This document shows positions 11,321 through 24,000 of a stretch of 64,000 nucleotides of DNA, one piece after another. Position 1 is the first letter of the stretch. Every line of letters starts with the position of its first letter. Under the pieces are notes generated by a model, which was not told where the DNA came from, did not search any database, and worked only from the letters and a program-made list of their open reading frames with translations. Position numbers and translations under genes: made by a program. This DNA is from Abelmoschus esculentus (lineage: Eukaryota; Streptophyta; Magnoliopsida; Malvales; Malvaceae): contig JAUCBN010000005.1 of NCBI GenBank assembly GCA_035048815.1, positions 11,000,517-11,064,516 on the forward strand. The letters run 5' to 3'.

Positions 11321-12204
11321 ATTTTCTTATTGCCTTGAGTTATACTCATAATATTGAGATAGTCAGCATCCCCTTAACTAATATTCTCAATATATTTTTA
11401 CAAATATCTTTAAAACTCAATAAGTCTCTTTACGACTTTGACGAGTATAATGCATTATAAATATAGAATAAAGTTCCATTTGGCAATAACATATTTGTTC
11501 AATCGGAGCCTTCTATGATATTAGTACTTCCGGATATAGTACTCACATAATTTCCTTGTATTTAAAATGGGAAAATATGCATAATTATACACCTTCTAAT
11601 ATGTGCTTTATTTCATTCACTTCGGGGAATGAAAAATATATGCTTTGTACCATTCACTTCGGGGAATAGAAAATATTAAATATAGCATATTATATCAAAT
11701 CAATTATCTATCAAAGATAAACTCTCAAAAGCTCTTTCGAAGTATTAATATTTTAGTACTTTGAGAAATTATACTCATATTTTCCATTGTATTTAAATGA
11801 GAAAATATTTCTTATGCTTAAATATAGTATGAGTACTTGCATTGTCTGCTAAGCATAAATAGTCATAGTTCATTGTATATTTTATTCCAAAAGTAATAAT
11901 ATTCTTCAAAGGATAAATTAATATAAAGTATAAATAAATTAACATAAAACATAAATAAATAATATATAAAATAAATTAACATAAAACAAAATAAATAAAA
12001 ATTAATTATTTTCTTTAGATGTTATAAGGGAAATAAAATAAATGATGAATTATTCTCTTGAAGGATTATGAGAAATTAACAATATCCAGTTGAGTTGAAC
12101 CAACAACGCCATAATTATTTACGCCACAAAGAAAATTTGTTTATATTTTCTTTCATTTATCATTCATGATTATGGATAAAGTCCATAATATTTCAACGTT
12201 TGAC

Positions 12205-12290
12205 AAGTACGAGACCAATGGTTTGTACCATCGTATTGATAACATAAAGATTTGATATGATCTCTACAATTCTTGTCATCCTTATAATTT
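12205..12290 (-). pseudogene. Decayed copia gag zinc knuckle
   Basis: The minus strand reads CYQYDGTNHWSRTCQT, which follows the CX2CX4HX4C knuckle of copia gag except that the second Cys is Tyr. The knuckle normally binds the element RNA in the virus-like particle. The Cys-to-Tyr change fits a single G-to-A transition. Surrounding frames are broken. Confidence 0.65.
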
Positions 12291-12581
12291 CACTTTTAGT
12301 GGATATAAGCATTCTCAAAAAAAATCATTTTATCCATAATCTCAATCACAACCAAAATTAATAATGTGACTTTTATTCATTCCGCTATAAAATATCACAT
12401 TCATTTCAAGGAATGGAGCGAAGACTAATAGATATTTAAAACCTTTTCATGATATTGTATTGTAAGATAACATTAATGTGTGAAAAGTGGAGTATGTTTT
12501 TCTAACATATTCTCATCAGCGATACTCTGACACATATTGAATTTTATTTACTAACCATATAGTGAATTATCACATTTCTAT

Positions 12582-12770
12582 TCACTTCAAGGAATGAAAC
12601 AAATTCAAGGATCGCATGGAATAAACATCATGCTTGCAGTCACTTTAGGGAATGATATAAATCCAATAATCGCATGAAATAAACATCATGCTTGCAGTCA
12701 CTTCAAGGAATGACATAAATTCAATAATTGCATGGAATAATCATCATGCATGTATTCACTTCAGTGAATG
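12582..12770. repeat. 58-bp tandem repeat, 3.25 units, inside the copia element
   Basis: Units begin at 12582, 12640 and 12698, each 58 bp, with a 15-bp partial copy at 12756. Each starts with TCACTTCAAGGAATG or a close variant and contains CATGCTTGCAG or similar. The TTCACTT..GGAAT core also occurs singly at about 11617, 11652 and 12396 in the same element. The units are out of phase with codons (58 is not a multiple of 3), so they are probably not a protein repeat. Confidence 0.85.
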
Positions 12771-13514
12771 TCTCCCATAAAAATTCTTGGATCAAGACGA
12801 TTTTCGAAACTTGAACTTCGGAGAAGTCTATAGTCGAGTCTTTCGACATAAAAATATTACTTTCAAGCAAATATAGATTTTATAATATTCATACTATTAA
12901 ATAGTAATTGATCAACCAATATATATACAATACATACAAGGAACAAAAGTTTAATCCTCATACGCGGCGTTGTTAAACTAGTCCACAAGGTTCTTTAAAA
13001 AGAACCCCTTTGAGACCAGTAGCCTTGTAGAACGATATGTTCAGCCAATATATTCGGATTAAACCAACATAACAAAGAACATATTAATTAATTAAAGGTT
13101 TAATATTTGTTCTAATATCATGTAATACTTAGAAAATGATTAAAAATATCAACTTTTATCATAATAATAAAATAAACAAATATTAATTATAAATAAAGAC
13201 AAAAAAATCTCAAATTAAATAAGTAAAACATTCCGAATTTTTCATTAATTTGAATACATGGTGATTTAGTTACTAATATCTTGATAAAATCTTTTTCGGA
13301 AATTGTCGACAAGAATCATGATAATTGAGCCACTTTATCGCTACACAAACACCAAACAATAAAAGATTTTTAATAAATTAAAAATCAAATCAAAGATCAA
13401 AAGAGAAAAATAACTGATAATTAAAATATAATTGAGAGAGAAGAACTTTGATTTATGCTAGTAACAAATTCTTTTCAATAACTCCTTCAAGATTCGAACA
13501 ACAAAAACCACCGT

Positions 13515-13539
13515 TGGTTAGAGTCTCGTGTTGATAACG
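13515..13539 (-). other. Copia primer binding site
   Basis: On the element strand, CGTTATCAACACGAGACTC directly follows the 5' LTR end at 13540. In many plant copia elements this position holds a near-identical TTATCA-CACGA motif that pairs with part of initiator tRNA-Met. The assignment rests on position and resemblance. Confidence 0.6.
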
Positions 13540-13786
13540 TGTTATAAATAAAATAATGAAGAACTAAAACAAGAATAAAGAACAAGAATGAAAGAACAAA
13601 GAGAAAATATAAAAAGAGATATTTGTATTATTCTCAATATTGACTTGTGTACAATGCCTTCACAAACTTATCTATTTATAGGCATAAGAAGTACATAATA
13701 TATTAAACTCTAATTAATGAAGATAATATTCCTAATGATAGAGTTTTTATTATAATAGACATCTATATAGATAGATATTCATAACA
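13540..13786 (-). repeat. Copia 5' LTR (minus-strand element)
   Basis: 247 bp, with ends TGTTAT...ATAACA. The 3' target copy AATAT follows at 13787-13791. It would carry the promoter of the element, but I did not pick out a convincing TATA box. Confidence 0.9.
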
Positions 13787-13791
13787 AATAT

Positions 13792-15695
13792 GGATTTTAT
13801 TTTATTTTTTATCATAAATTCTAATAATTAAAACACACAATCCAAACTGATAAAATCTCCGATTTACACCTGCTAATGTGGTATCAAAAAGATTTTTTTG
13901 ACTTCTTTTCCTTCAATGGCTAACACACCTCCAAAAGAAACTAGGGTCTTAGAAACTAATGTAAAATGATCCAAAGTAATTTAAATACCAAAAATTCAAA
14001 AAATATCTATCGTAGTTTTGTTGAAGTAATGATAAAAAAATAAAGATATGAGATATTTTAATCACACATGAAAGCAGATGAATGATATCTAATTTTAATG
14101 CTTTTAATTATATATTACTTCATAGTCTATTTTAACGACAATATTCATGCATTTTTGTTTATATATTTTTATAAAATTTTATATATTTGCATAAAATTTT
14201 AAAAATTCTTGGATAAGTTAAATTTCATGTGATTATAAATTGGTTTGATTTAATGGTGAAATTCAATATTCTTTAGTAGAGCATTTAAATGATTTTTTAA
14301 AATGAAATACTTTTATTAAGGAGGAACTTTAGATTTTAAAAAATTATATTACTCATTTTTTTACTAATAATTAGATTCAAATTATATTTTGAGATAACGA
14401 GATAATTTTTAAAAAAATCAATTTTAAAAGAATAAAAAAAGAAATCAATTTTTTTTTCTAAAATATTATCTTTTTTCAAAAGTTATTTTTTAGGGGAAGA
14501 AATTTCAAAAATATATTTTTTACAGTGTTCTGTTATATGAAAAAGAGAAAATTGTTGAGATGTTATTTTGATATAACAAATAAAAAATATTTTTAAGTAA
14601 TTTAAATTATACAAAATATTTAAATGCTTCAAATTAGTCAAAAATATCATCAATATCGATACCTTAACCATGGTATCAATACACGAACAACAATACCGTT
14701 ATGATCATGTAAACATCATCTTGTGAGCTTTTATTTTTTTATATAAATTTTCCCCGGTAGAACGAAGATATTCGAGTTTATCCTAAGAAAAAAAATTAGA
14801 GTAGTTCTATCGTAGCCATTGAAAAGGTAGAGTCGTAAATGTTACTCCTTTGGCATATAAAAAGGAAGAATTTAATTGTAGCGAATTGGAAAATCTTAAG
14901 TGTGTGTATACTCAGTTGAGAAATTGAACTACTCTAAGATCATTGTGCAATGTTGTTCGCTATTTTTTTCAGTTTTAGTCAATTCATTTCGGAAGAAAAT
15001 TTAACTTCTTGGCGATTCGGTTGAAGGATATTCGATCTTAACAATTAATTTTTTGATTTAATCTCTTAATTTTATATTTTCTTCAATTTAATCCTTAACT
15101 ATATATTTTTTAATTCTTTCTTCTTATTGATTTCTCGACTATTTTATATCTCATCAATACTTTATTCTTAAAAATTGTTTGTTTAAAATAACATTGTAAA
15201 TATATTTTTATAATTTTAGAAGATGTTTGATTTATTAATTAACCTTACACTTATTTACACATTTTATATGGTTATAGAAAATTATTTATATTAGAATTAA
15301 TATGTACCGTAATATTATAAATAATTATAATTAAATTTAGAGAGAAACTTATTCAATCAACTAACTTAAAAATATTTTACATGACTTGATTCAATCAAAT
15401 ACACGTGACACGGCCGCGAAAGTCACGCTCTAAAGGCCATTATTGCCTGCTCGAAATGCCAAATTAGAGTTGAAATGCCAAATTAGACTGAGAAGTCAAC
15501 TTTTGTATTTACCTTGATTAGAAAATCTGTAAATCTATGATTGTTTAACCTGTGTGAGATATAAGACTTTATCAAACAACATTGAATTGCATAAAAGAGA
15601 ATCGTAAAATAAAAGTATTATAAACGAATAAAATTAAATTGAGAGGGTTGATTCTATAATGGCATCTGCAAAATTGGATTTGAATTAGTCAGCTA
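13792..15695. other. AT-rich spacer, no gene seen
   Basis: Strongly AT-rich with many short homopolymers. Short frames near 14483-14671 are compositionally biased and look like chance. A GC-richer patch at 15405-15480 (CACGTGACACGG...) includes a CACGTG G-box, but no gene is attached. Confidence 0.55.
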
Positions 15696-15699
15696 ACGA

Positions 15700-17445
15700 G
15701 TCAAAAACCGATGGTCATAGAGAAACCATTACATTGTATTAAGAAAGCTTGGGAAGACATGCCGTTGTAATAAGTGTCCAACAGTATTTCCTTCTGAGCA
15801 GTGTCAACTATCTCCCAGAGTTCCCCAAACACTTCAGTGAGACAATTTCCTGAGTTCAGGCTCTTAAAATACCCCAATGAAGTGGTCAGGGAAACTCCAG
15901 GAAACGGCTGACGTTCCCTTTCTGAGGCTATTGTTGCTTGCTTGATATATTTAGGCACAGAGGGTTCACTGTATAAATAGGCAAGATGACATGATCAGAG
16001 AGGGAAAACCATAGCTTTCATGTTGTTTGGAAATGAACCTGGACAATATTTGAGGGAAAATAGGGTCTGTCCTTTTTCACCTTTCGAAAGTATAAAGGGA
16101 GTATTTCTTCAAGTATAAGACACCATGTCTCATACTTAACCACTTTTTTTTCTTCAAGTGAAATCTCTTTTAGCATCTGCAACTGCAATGCTTCAGATTC
16201 TTGTTAGGATTCTGGCCGGAAAACAACATTTGCTTGGAAAAGATGAGTGGACTGACACCACTTGGAATCTTTACCTCTTAATTTTTCCATAGTTGCGTCT
16301 ATGTTCACTCGCCAAAGACTTTTCTTTCGATGAGCGAATCAAATGCACCAAATCTGCAGAATAAAAAGTCCTCGGGGTGTAAATTGTTTATCTCTTCCCC
16401 GTATATCTATTTGTACTTCCGTTTTAAATTAGAAGGTTTAATGTGTAGGGGTAGGGTTGTGGTTAGGGTCTAAGGAATTATGTTTAAGATATATTTTTTA
16501 GGGCGTAGGGTTTAGTGTTTATGATATAGAAAATTAGGGTTAGGATTTAAAGTTTAATATTTTAAAAAATTTTAATAAAAGAAAAAAAATGCATAAAAAA
16601 GAGGTAGATGATTTTTGCTCATAATACAGAACCTAAACTTGTAAAACTTTTTGTACAATGACAATGATACAAGTGAGGAAAAGGTGTGGGGACTGGGGAG
16701 AGCTCAAGCATATTCGCAATATGATCATCTCTACTCCCCCAAACTTCATAATTCAAACTAGATTCAGTTGCACTAACTTGCCATATTAATATAACGCGGT
16801 TCCCACTGGCGCATATAGGGCCTTGACTTATAAATAGGTAGTTTGGCCGTTGGCTTTCATTGCATAAGCTTCTAACCACAAAGAAATAGGGAATCGGCTG
16901 TTCTCTGGAGTTCCCTTGATCATTTCACTGGGGTGATGCGGTCTGGTCCATCATAACCTACAGACGTTTTTGGGGGAACTCTCGCTGGCAACCGACACTG
17001 AATAGAAAGATGAATAACCATGTTATCATGATTGTTTTTCATGCCATGCATCAGGATTTCCTGCTCTATTTCATGGATTGTCATTTTTCATCCGGAAGTT
17101 TCATACTAAACTTGCGTTTTTTCAACCTATTTTTGGGACGGAGTTTCACTTTGTGCAATGCAGAAGTATCAACAGTTCTACAGACAGACAAACTTCACTG
17201 CAATGTCCAAAGGGTCTCTCTGCCTTTGCATAGTAGCACAATTCTCAGGGGTGGTTCAACCTTCGAGAGGGTGTTTAGGTCAAGTACATTATAATGCTGT
17301 GGAACTAGACTGCTTTGCTCGAAACACAGCAGCTCCCATCGCCAAAAAGACGATAACAGTGAAATTCATACCCTCTGATCCTCATGGAATTGAAAAAGAT
17401 GGTTTCATTCATTTTGTCATCAAGGACGCATTGTTATAGCTCTTT
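15700..17445. other. Unidentified, possibly genic patch
   Basis: Base composition is more balanced than in the flanks. Several frames of 80-95 codons occur: minus 15701-15958 (contains GYFKSLNSGNCLTEVFGEL), minus 16619-16879, and plus 17158-17439 (contains ARNTAAPIAKKTITVKF). None matches a family I recognise, and they lie on both strands. I see no promoter or convincing splice pair linking them. The patch may be a decayed host gene or a captured gene fragment. No function is offered. Confidence 0.25.
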
Positions 17446-17559
17446 CCTGATAAACAAAGCTGAATTTCCTAAACCTCTGTTGCAATAACAAAGTTGATCC
17501 ATTGACTAAGATGTGTACTATTCCAATGACATTATTTAAGCAAGCTTTGAAGGAATTTT

Positions 17560-17880
17560 TTTATTGAAAATTCATTTTAACCTTAGTTCTTTTTAATTAA
17601 TTTAAATCTTAATATTTTATTTTAGGTTAAAATAGTCATTCTAAAGATGAAGAATATGAATCAATTAACGATAAACAATTTTGACGATTTGATGTTTTTT
17701 TTTCAAGTCAACCCTTTTGTCTATATGACGTTGTCATGTAAGTTTACTATATCATTTTAGTTACTTTTTAAATTAACTAATAATTTTTATCTGCAGATGA
17801 ATCATTCTGACCCAAAGTAAAATATTGAAGGATAAATTAATTCAAAAAAAAGAATCGGATTTCCATCCGTATGGAGACTA
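17560..17880. repeat. Diverged inverted repeat (small MITE-like)
   Basis: Sequence at about 17590-17645 (TTAATTAATTTAAATCTTAA) is a diverged reverse complement of about 17810-17850 (AAAATATTGAAGGATAAATT), giving arms of roughly 50 bp around a loop of about 170 bp. I could not define a target duplication. Confidence 0.4.
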
Positions 17881-17889
17881 TTTTGACGC

Positions 17890-17975
17890 AAATGAAACAT
17901 TGAAAGATAAATTAGTTCAAAAATATGAGTCAAAAACGTTGAAAGATAAATTAGTCAAAAATATGAGTCAAAATG
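17890..17975. repeat. Imperfect tandem repeat, about 38-bp unit
   Basis: TTGAAAGATAAATTAGTTCA, then AAAATATGAGTCAAAA, occurs twice in a row, and a weaker third copy begins near 17823. Confidence 0.6.
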
Positions 17976-18224
17976 ACTATTTAGTCAAGCAATAATTTTT
18001 TTGCTTTATGTTTTTTTTAATCTTATATTGAAGAAATTATATCAAAAGCTTGTTCCGTCACGTCATCCACAGTCTTAACAAAAAATAATCATCAATTTGT
18101 TGTTTATAGTGTGGAAGGAAAACCAACTGAACGAAATGGTAAAAGTAAAATGTGATTTATACTCAACTAATTCGGCCCAAAAAAACATTCCAATGGTATC
18201 TAATAATATACATCAGTTTTAGTA

Positions 18225-18490
18225 GGATGTAAACTAGTCGAGTCTAGTTTGAGTAGTGATGAATTTGTTAAGATTTTGAGTCGAGTTCGAGGTTGAATAA
18301 TTATTATTAATATTTTTGAGAAATTTGAGCTTGACTCGGCTTGTTAAGAACTGAAGTCGAGTTTGAGCTTGATTCGAATCAAATCGAGTCAAGTGTTAAT
18401 CAATCTTTGAATGTATTGAATTCGAGTAGCTCATCATCTATCACGTCTCATTTAAATCCTTGTAAGAAAAAACTTTGATACACAAGTTGT
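18225..18490. repeat. TCGAG-rich dispersed repeat, copy 1
   Basis: Rich in GAGTCGAGTT and GAGCTTGACTCG phrases, ending in a block around TCTATCACGTCTCATTTAAA. The same terminal block recurs at about 20690-20745, and a related one at about 32665-32695. These look like copies of one dispersed plant repeat of unknown class. Confidence 0.5.
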
Positions 18491-18499
18491 GTGAACTTT

Positions 18500-20115
18500 G
18501 TATTTTCACCGTCTTCTCAAATAATAAATTTACAGAGAACAGTGAATCTACAGAACATCTTAGTTCTAATTGCTGAACAGGATACGATAATTTTCCGCCA
18601 ATGCGCTATCTTATAAGCTTAATTTCTAAAATTTCTCAATTTCTTTTTCCTAAAATTAGGCGAAATACCTAGAAAAAAGGAAAATCGTGGTTGGGGCAGT
18701 TATAGTTGCAAAATCGATTAGAATTTTATTTTATATATTGGAAGAATTTATTTTGTTATTAATAGTCTAAAAAATAACCGAAAAAAGAATTAGTTATTCA
18801 TCAAAAAAAAATTATTTAATGACCAAAATTAAACAGAGAAGTTTTACTAAAATTAGTTATTTGCATTAAGATTTTGAGTGGTTCATTCTAGACTTATTCG
18901 AACTATTACTCAAAAAAAGCTTTGGTTTTGGCTCATCGGGATATTAACGTGCAAAATGATAATTGAAATTGAAAAAAAATCCAATATTGAAAATTCTATC
19001 AAAGTTTGCAGAAAAAGATAAAACGTACCAAACTAAATTTTCAATCTTCAAAATTCAATCGAAGTTTACACTTTCAAAATATTTATAAAAAAATAAATAG
19101 ACGAAACGGAAAAAGAACATAAAAAGAAAAAATTATCAGGAAGCAAATTGGGGTTTGGGAGAGAAAAAGATAAGAGCTGGGTAGGTGCTTTGAGATCGGA
19201 TCTGATAATCTCTAAGTTGTTCAACGAGTTTAGATCGAGTTATTATTTTATTAACATATATCTATCTTCTCTGATCACCGTAACCAACCAATCACTCTAT
19301 AGCCTCTGTATTGATGAATTCAAGAAAGTAGAAGCTCGAAGCAACGAGTTCCTTGTTCTGTTATTTATGGAATTCGAATTGTATGATTAATTGAATAAAA
19401 GGCAGGAAAGATAATGGAAAGAGTGGTAGCAAGCAGTAAAAATTTGGGTTTGCTTTTGGTTGATAGTAAATTTTTGATGATTTTTAGTGATTAAAATAAA
19501 TTAAAAAAATTTCCCTTAATAATTTTTTTGAATAGAATTACAATTAATAAATAAATACATATTATGGGACAAACATGTAATAATGTTAATTGATGCAAAG
19601 ATTGTCATCTCTGGTGGTATGTCCCATACCTCGTATATCCACCATAATGGATGTATAACAGCTGGATTCCAAAATTTTATCACTCCAATGTTGATGATGG
19701 TTGATGCGTTTCAACTTTTAGAGCCATTGCGTGGAAAAAAAATAGAAAACAAAAAAAAACGTTTGAAAAGTTAATAATTTTTGAAAAAGACAAATGCGTA
19801 TATGATAAAATAGATTGTTCAATGAGAGTAAAAAAAATAATCAAGATCATTCGCACAAAAATCTTGGTATATTTGTGAAGATAAACTGAGGGTACGAGGA
19901 AGTAGTAGAAAATTTTGTTCGGAAAGACTATTTAGAGAAAGAGGATTTACTTGAGAAGATGATAAAAATATAAAATTTTAAAATTTTAAGGGTCAAATTA
20001 GAAATGAAACAAAAATAGAAGAATAATTTAAGGACTATTTAAATAGTTTATCATTTTTTTATTATGACAAGCCAGTTTTCGGTTAAAGTTTAACGACAAC
20101 AAACGTCTCAGTGAT
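18500..20115. other. Spacer; weak 80-codon frame at 19148-19390
   Basis: AT-rich apart from about 19140-19390, where a plus-strand frame of 80 codons lies in more balanced sequence. That frame starts with a non-ATG codon, matches no family I know, and shows no promoter or splice evidence. It may be a leader or a gene scrap. Confidence 0.3.
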
Positions 20116-20119
20116 TATG

Positions 20120-20625
20120 AGTTTATAGTCCGAAAACGTATATGACTATATTGACTGATTTTCAAATTCGATGACTAAATTTATACTGTAGGCAAACAAA
20201 CGCAACTTTTGCGGTGTTTAACCCTTAAATTTTTATATGAACATAAAAACTCAACTCAACTTAAATTTTTTAAACTCGAATTAATTTAATCAAACACTAG
20301 TCACCTAAACAAAATAACCCTATTCTTATATTCATTCAATTATTTACAATATTCTCTTAGTGCTAACATTTCATTTTTATAGTATTTTCCAACACACATC
20401 ATGTTTAGTTGTTACATCAAAGTTGAGGTGTAAGGTTCAGATTTAATCCATACATATAAGAGAACACAAGTTATTACTGTTTACCTTATTGTAAGAAATG
20501 ACCATACGATTTTTTAGATATTCCGAAATTAAGGCATTAGAATCATACATCTAATATCAAATGTTTTGAAAATACAACAAAACTTTTTAATATATATGTT
20601 TCAAATGCTTTATTCGAGCATTGTT
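20120..20625. repeat. Direct repeat D, copy 1
   Basis: Matches 33624-34125 in the same orientation with roughly 10-15% difference by eye. Shared phrases include CACCTAAACAAAATAACCCT and AGAGAACACAAGTTATT. The two copies lie either side of the Tekay element but well outside its target duplications, so they are not its LTRs. Confidence 0.75.
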
Positions 20626-20639
20626 CGAGCCTAATCAAT

Positions 20640-20964
20640 TGTTGACTAATCTTTGATCATGTTAGAAGACTTGAGTAACTCTTATCTATCACGTCTCATT
20701 TAAAGCCTTATGAAGAAAAAACTTTGATACATAAATTGTATAAACTCAAATTTGTTAATTTTAGGGTTTAGTGTGTTAATTTAGGGTTTAAGAGTTATGT
20801 TTAGGGTTTAGATTTTAATGTTTTGGGTTTAGATTTTAATGTTTTAAGTTTAGATATGTAGATTTTAAATTATAAAAAATAATATTTTATATTTTTGAGT
20901 AGCTCGTGAATTTTTCGAGTCGGATATCAAGTAGCTCGGCTCAGCTCGTTAAGAACTCAAGTCG
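20640..20964. repeat. TCGAG-rich dispersed repeat, copy 2 (left half), with TTTAGGGTTTA tract
   Basis: Holds the TCTATCACGTCTCATTTAAA block near 20685, then telomere-like phrases TTTAGGGTTTA repeated at 20760-20850, then a GAGTAGCTCG... stretch that ends in AGTCG at the Tekay insertion point. The continuation of this repeat resumes at 32606. Confidence 0.55.
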
Positions 20965-22833
20965 TGTAACATCCCGATTTTGGGGTTATTAGTTAGCCCT
21001 TAGTTAGGAGAATTCGATTCGGGTTGAATCGGGTTCTCCGGTTCATTATTCCGGGGGAAAAAATAAATGAGAATATTTTAATTAGGAAAAATAATAATTT
21101 TGGAATATGGGTAAAAATATTGAAAATATGTTTCAAGATTAAAAGAAAATAATTTGGACTTTATATTGATTTTTAATTATGCTTAATTATGCATAAGTGA
21201 CCAATTTGTAATTTTTGCAAAAATTAGAGGACTTATCTTGTAATTTTTGGAAAATATGATGTTTTAGTGACTAAATTGAAAAGCAAGCTAAACTTAAAAT
21301 CCTTAGAGGGCCATAAACCCATTTCTAATTTTTAATAATGATTTATTCATCAAAATATGTTTTAATTACTTTAATTAGATATTTTTAATCATTTTCTCTC
21401 AAAACGACTTTTCTCTCATTTTCTCTTCACTTTCTCTTCAAATTTTCTCTTCAATTCCTTGCTATTTTTTGTATCTTTTACAAAAAAGATTACATCATTT
21501 GCATTATCTTTCCATCCTTTACAAAACCTAAGCATCAATTTCATCAAATTAACATCAAATTGCAAGGAATCAAGAAGAGGAAATTACATCTTTTTGGTGA
21601 ATAGATCTTGAAGGTAATTTTCTGGATTTTTATTCTTTTCTAAGGTTCTTTATTGAAATTCCCAAGTATTAGCTTGCTAATCTTTTAATAAAAACTTAAT
21701 TCTATGTTTTTAATGTTAGATCTAGTGATTTTGTGAATATTTTTATGAAATCTTTTTGGATCTCATTCAATGCTAGAATTAGATGAATTCAATTATGTTT
21801 TTATGTTAATTAAATGATTAATTGAGTCTTGATTTGATAGCATATTAATTTAATCCCGGAATAATGCAATCGGTGTAGTTTTAAGGTGCTTTTCGGTTGT
21901 TTTATGGGCTGTTTTAGATGCTTTAATGTTGCTGGAGATATAAGGATGGTTTGGATGTGTTTTTGGATCATAATTGAAGTGGATTAGTTGTTAGATTCGT
22001 TAGGTTTTGGGCTGATATTGTTCGGATGCGTTTCGGCTTAGTTTACGGTCTTTTCGCCTAAGTTTTCGGTAGTTTAATGGTGATCGGATATGGCTGTTGG
22101 TTTGAGCATGTTATGATGTGAGAATGCTCTGTTTTTAATGTTGTAGAGGAGGTACAAGAAGCTGCTTGATTGTTGGTGCGTTGGTGCGGTCAACGGATAG
22201 CGGCAAAAGCTTGTTTCGCTTGTTGGTGAGTGATTACGGATTTAAAGCGAATCGCGTTTGGTACGTTTTGTTTTGGGGACTATGGAAGAGTGTGAAAACC
22301 TTCCATAGTTCAAGAGTAAGTAAAGTAAATATTTTTGATAAACCGATATGAGTTTCGGCTACATTTGATAAAGGCATTACGTTGGTAATGCAATGAGATT
22401 TATGGAAATGCATGAGCATGTTTTGAAATGGTGCATACATGAGAATTACTTGCTGAAATGCATAGCTTATTTAGCATCCATGATTATGAAAAATTATGAG
22501 AAATGATTTGGGATACAATATGGTTATTTGCCTTATATATGATGGTGCCTTTAGGCATGGCTTTTGGTTCATTTATTGAACATATTGAGCATGCATTATG
22601 AGCAGCAAGTTATATGATTTGAAATACAATATGGTTAATTGCCTTATACATGATGGTGCCTTTGGGCATGGCTTTGGTTCATTTGTTGAACATATTATGC
22701 ATGCATTATAAGCAGCAAGTTATCATGCACATTTGATTATGATATTGGCTTAGTGACACTAACTTTAGATTCGAATAAAAATGACATGTCATTAGGATTG
22801 AGTGCACTATAAAATAAAGAGAATACTGAATTT

Positions 22834-23078
22834 GCCTACACGTAAACAAGGGTGACTTTATGTCTAACCGTGCGTGGTAGAGCCAATTACACGTAAACAA
22901 GGGTGACTTTGTGTCCAACCGTGCGTGGTAGAGCTTGCCTATATGTAAACAAGGGTGACTTTGTGTCCGACCGTACATATAGTTGACCCATACGTAAACA
23001 AGGGTGACTTTGTGTCCAACCGTGCATAGTGGGGGATAACATGTATACAAGGGTGACTAAGTGTCCGACCGATGCATG
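22834..23078. repeat. 50-bp minisatellite in Tekay 5' LTR, 5 units
   Basis: Each unit carries ACGTAAACAAGGGTGACTTT or a variant, followed by GTGTCCAACCGTGC or similar. It recurs at the same LTR position in all four Tekay LTRs of this window, with different unit numbers. Confidence 0.85.
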
Positions 23079-23796
23079 TTGAGAAAAAGGATCCGTGTAT
23101 TCGGTGAACCCAAGGTTCTCATTAAGTGGTCACTAGAAAGCCAATATACATACATGAATTTGAAATGGACATTGTGCATCTTTTATAAATTGATTTGATA
23201 AGATTATGTGAACTCAAGGAAGCATATGATTTAAAGAACATGAGCATGAGATGCTAGCATGCATGATTTAACAATGCATTACAAAATATGGTTTCATCAT
23301 AATTTTAAATAGATGCATTGATGATTTGTGTAGAGCTTCCTCACTAAGCATGTTTTCTTAAGCTCTCTTTTCATCCATGCAGAGAAATAAAGGCACTTGG
23401 AGCTTCGTTCGTGGCAAGGAAACGAAGGGGAAGAATCACTTTGAATTTTGGTATGTTTTGGCAAACAAATTGGGCAAGGCAATGTGTAACCCAACCAATG
23501 TGAGGAGTGTGTACTTAGGTTTTGGTTTATGTTGTAATAAGACCATTATTGTTTGGATGCTAATTGTTGAACTTTGGAATTGTTTGAATTGTTGAAACAT
23601 TTACAAGCATGTTTGTTATGTTGTTAATCATTTTCTAGGGAGCATGCCTATAGCTTGAATGATGTCCGTGATGTTGTTGAATATGTGCCATAAGTTGCTA
23701 ATTATGCTTAGGATTGATGCATTTAGTGGTTCTAATTAATGATTGAGTATTGAGTAATTGGTGTGCACTTAGTGTAATGAAACTTTTGGTTCCAGA

Positions 23797-24000
23797 CCTA
23801 AAATTTCGAAACCTTTGGGTGAAGGTTCCGAAACCTTTGACAAATAGTTTCGAAACCTTCACAAGGCTTCGAAACCTTGCGGGCAGTTTCAATTCTGGAT
23901 AGCTACTAGACGCGAAAAGTTTCGAAACTTTCTAGGAAAGTTTCGAAACCTTTTACAAAAAGTTTCGGAACCTCTAGGAAGGTTCCGAAACCTTTGATCA
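23797..24000. repeat. Cluster of TTTCGAAA palindromes in Tekay 5' LTR
   Basis: About ten GTTTCGAAACC or GGTTCCGAAACC motifs lie within 200 bp, each a short palindrome around TTCGAA. The cluster is conserved at 31830-32035 and, inverted, at 40565-40770, but deleted from the outer solo LTR at 43665. Confidence 0.8.

Larger units (their letters stand above)
8321..13786 (-). mobile_element. Complete but dead Ty1/copia retrotransposon
   Basis: Two 247-bp direct LTRs (8321-8567 and 13540-13786) are flanked by the 5-bp duplication AATAT (8316-8320 and 13787-13791). On the minus strand the 5' LTR is the right-hand one, a primer site follows it, and a GGGGGAG polypurine tract precedes the left LTR. 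The internal region of about 4970 bp holds decayed gag, integrase and RT in copia order on the minus strand. By eye I count 13 LTR differences, all transitions (about 5%), so the insertion is not very recent. Many stops make it incapable of autonomous movement. Confidence 0.9.

Noticed and set aside
22706..23078. Regularly spaced 50-bp units resembling a CRISPR array
   Set aside because: The units are contiguous diverged tandem copies with no unique spacers, they recur at the same place in all four LTRs, and the context is a plant retrotransposon. It is a minisatellite.
22166..23595. Frames of 60-114 codons conserved in several places (22166, 30199, 23377, 31410, 39617, 41058)
   Set aside because: They recur only because they lie at the same positions of the Tekay LTR copies. 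They have no domain, and changes between copies are not biased to silent positions by eye.
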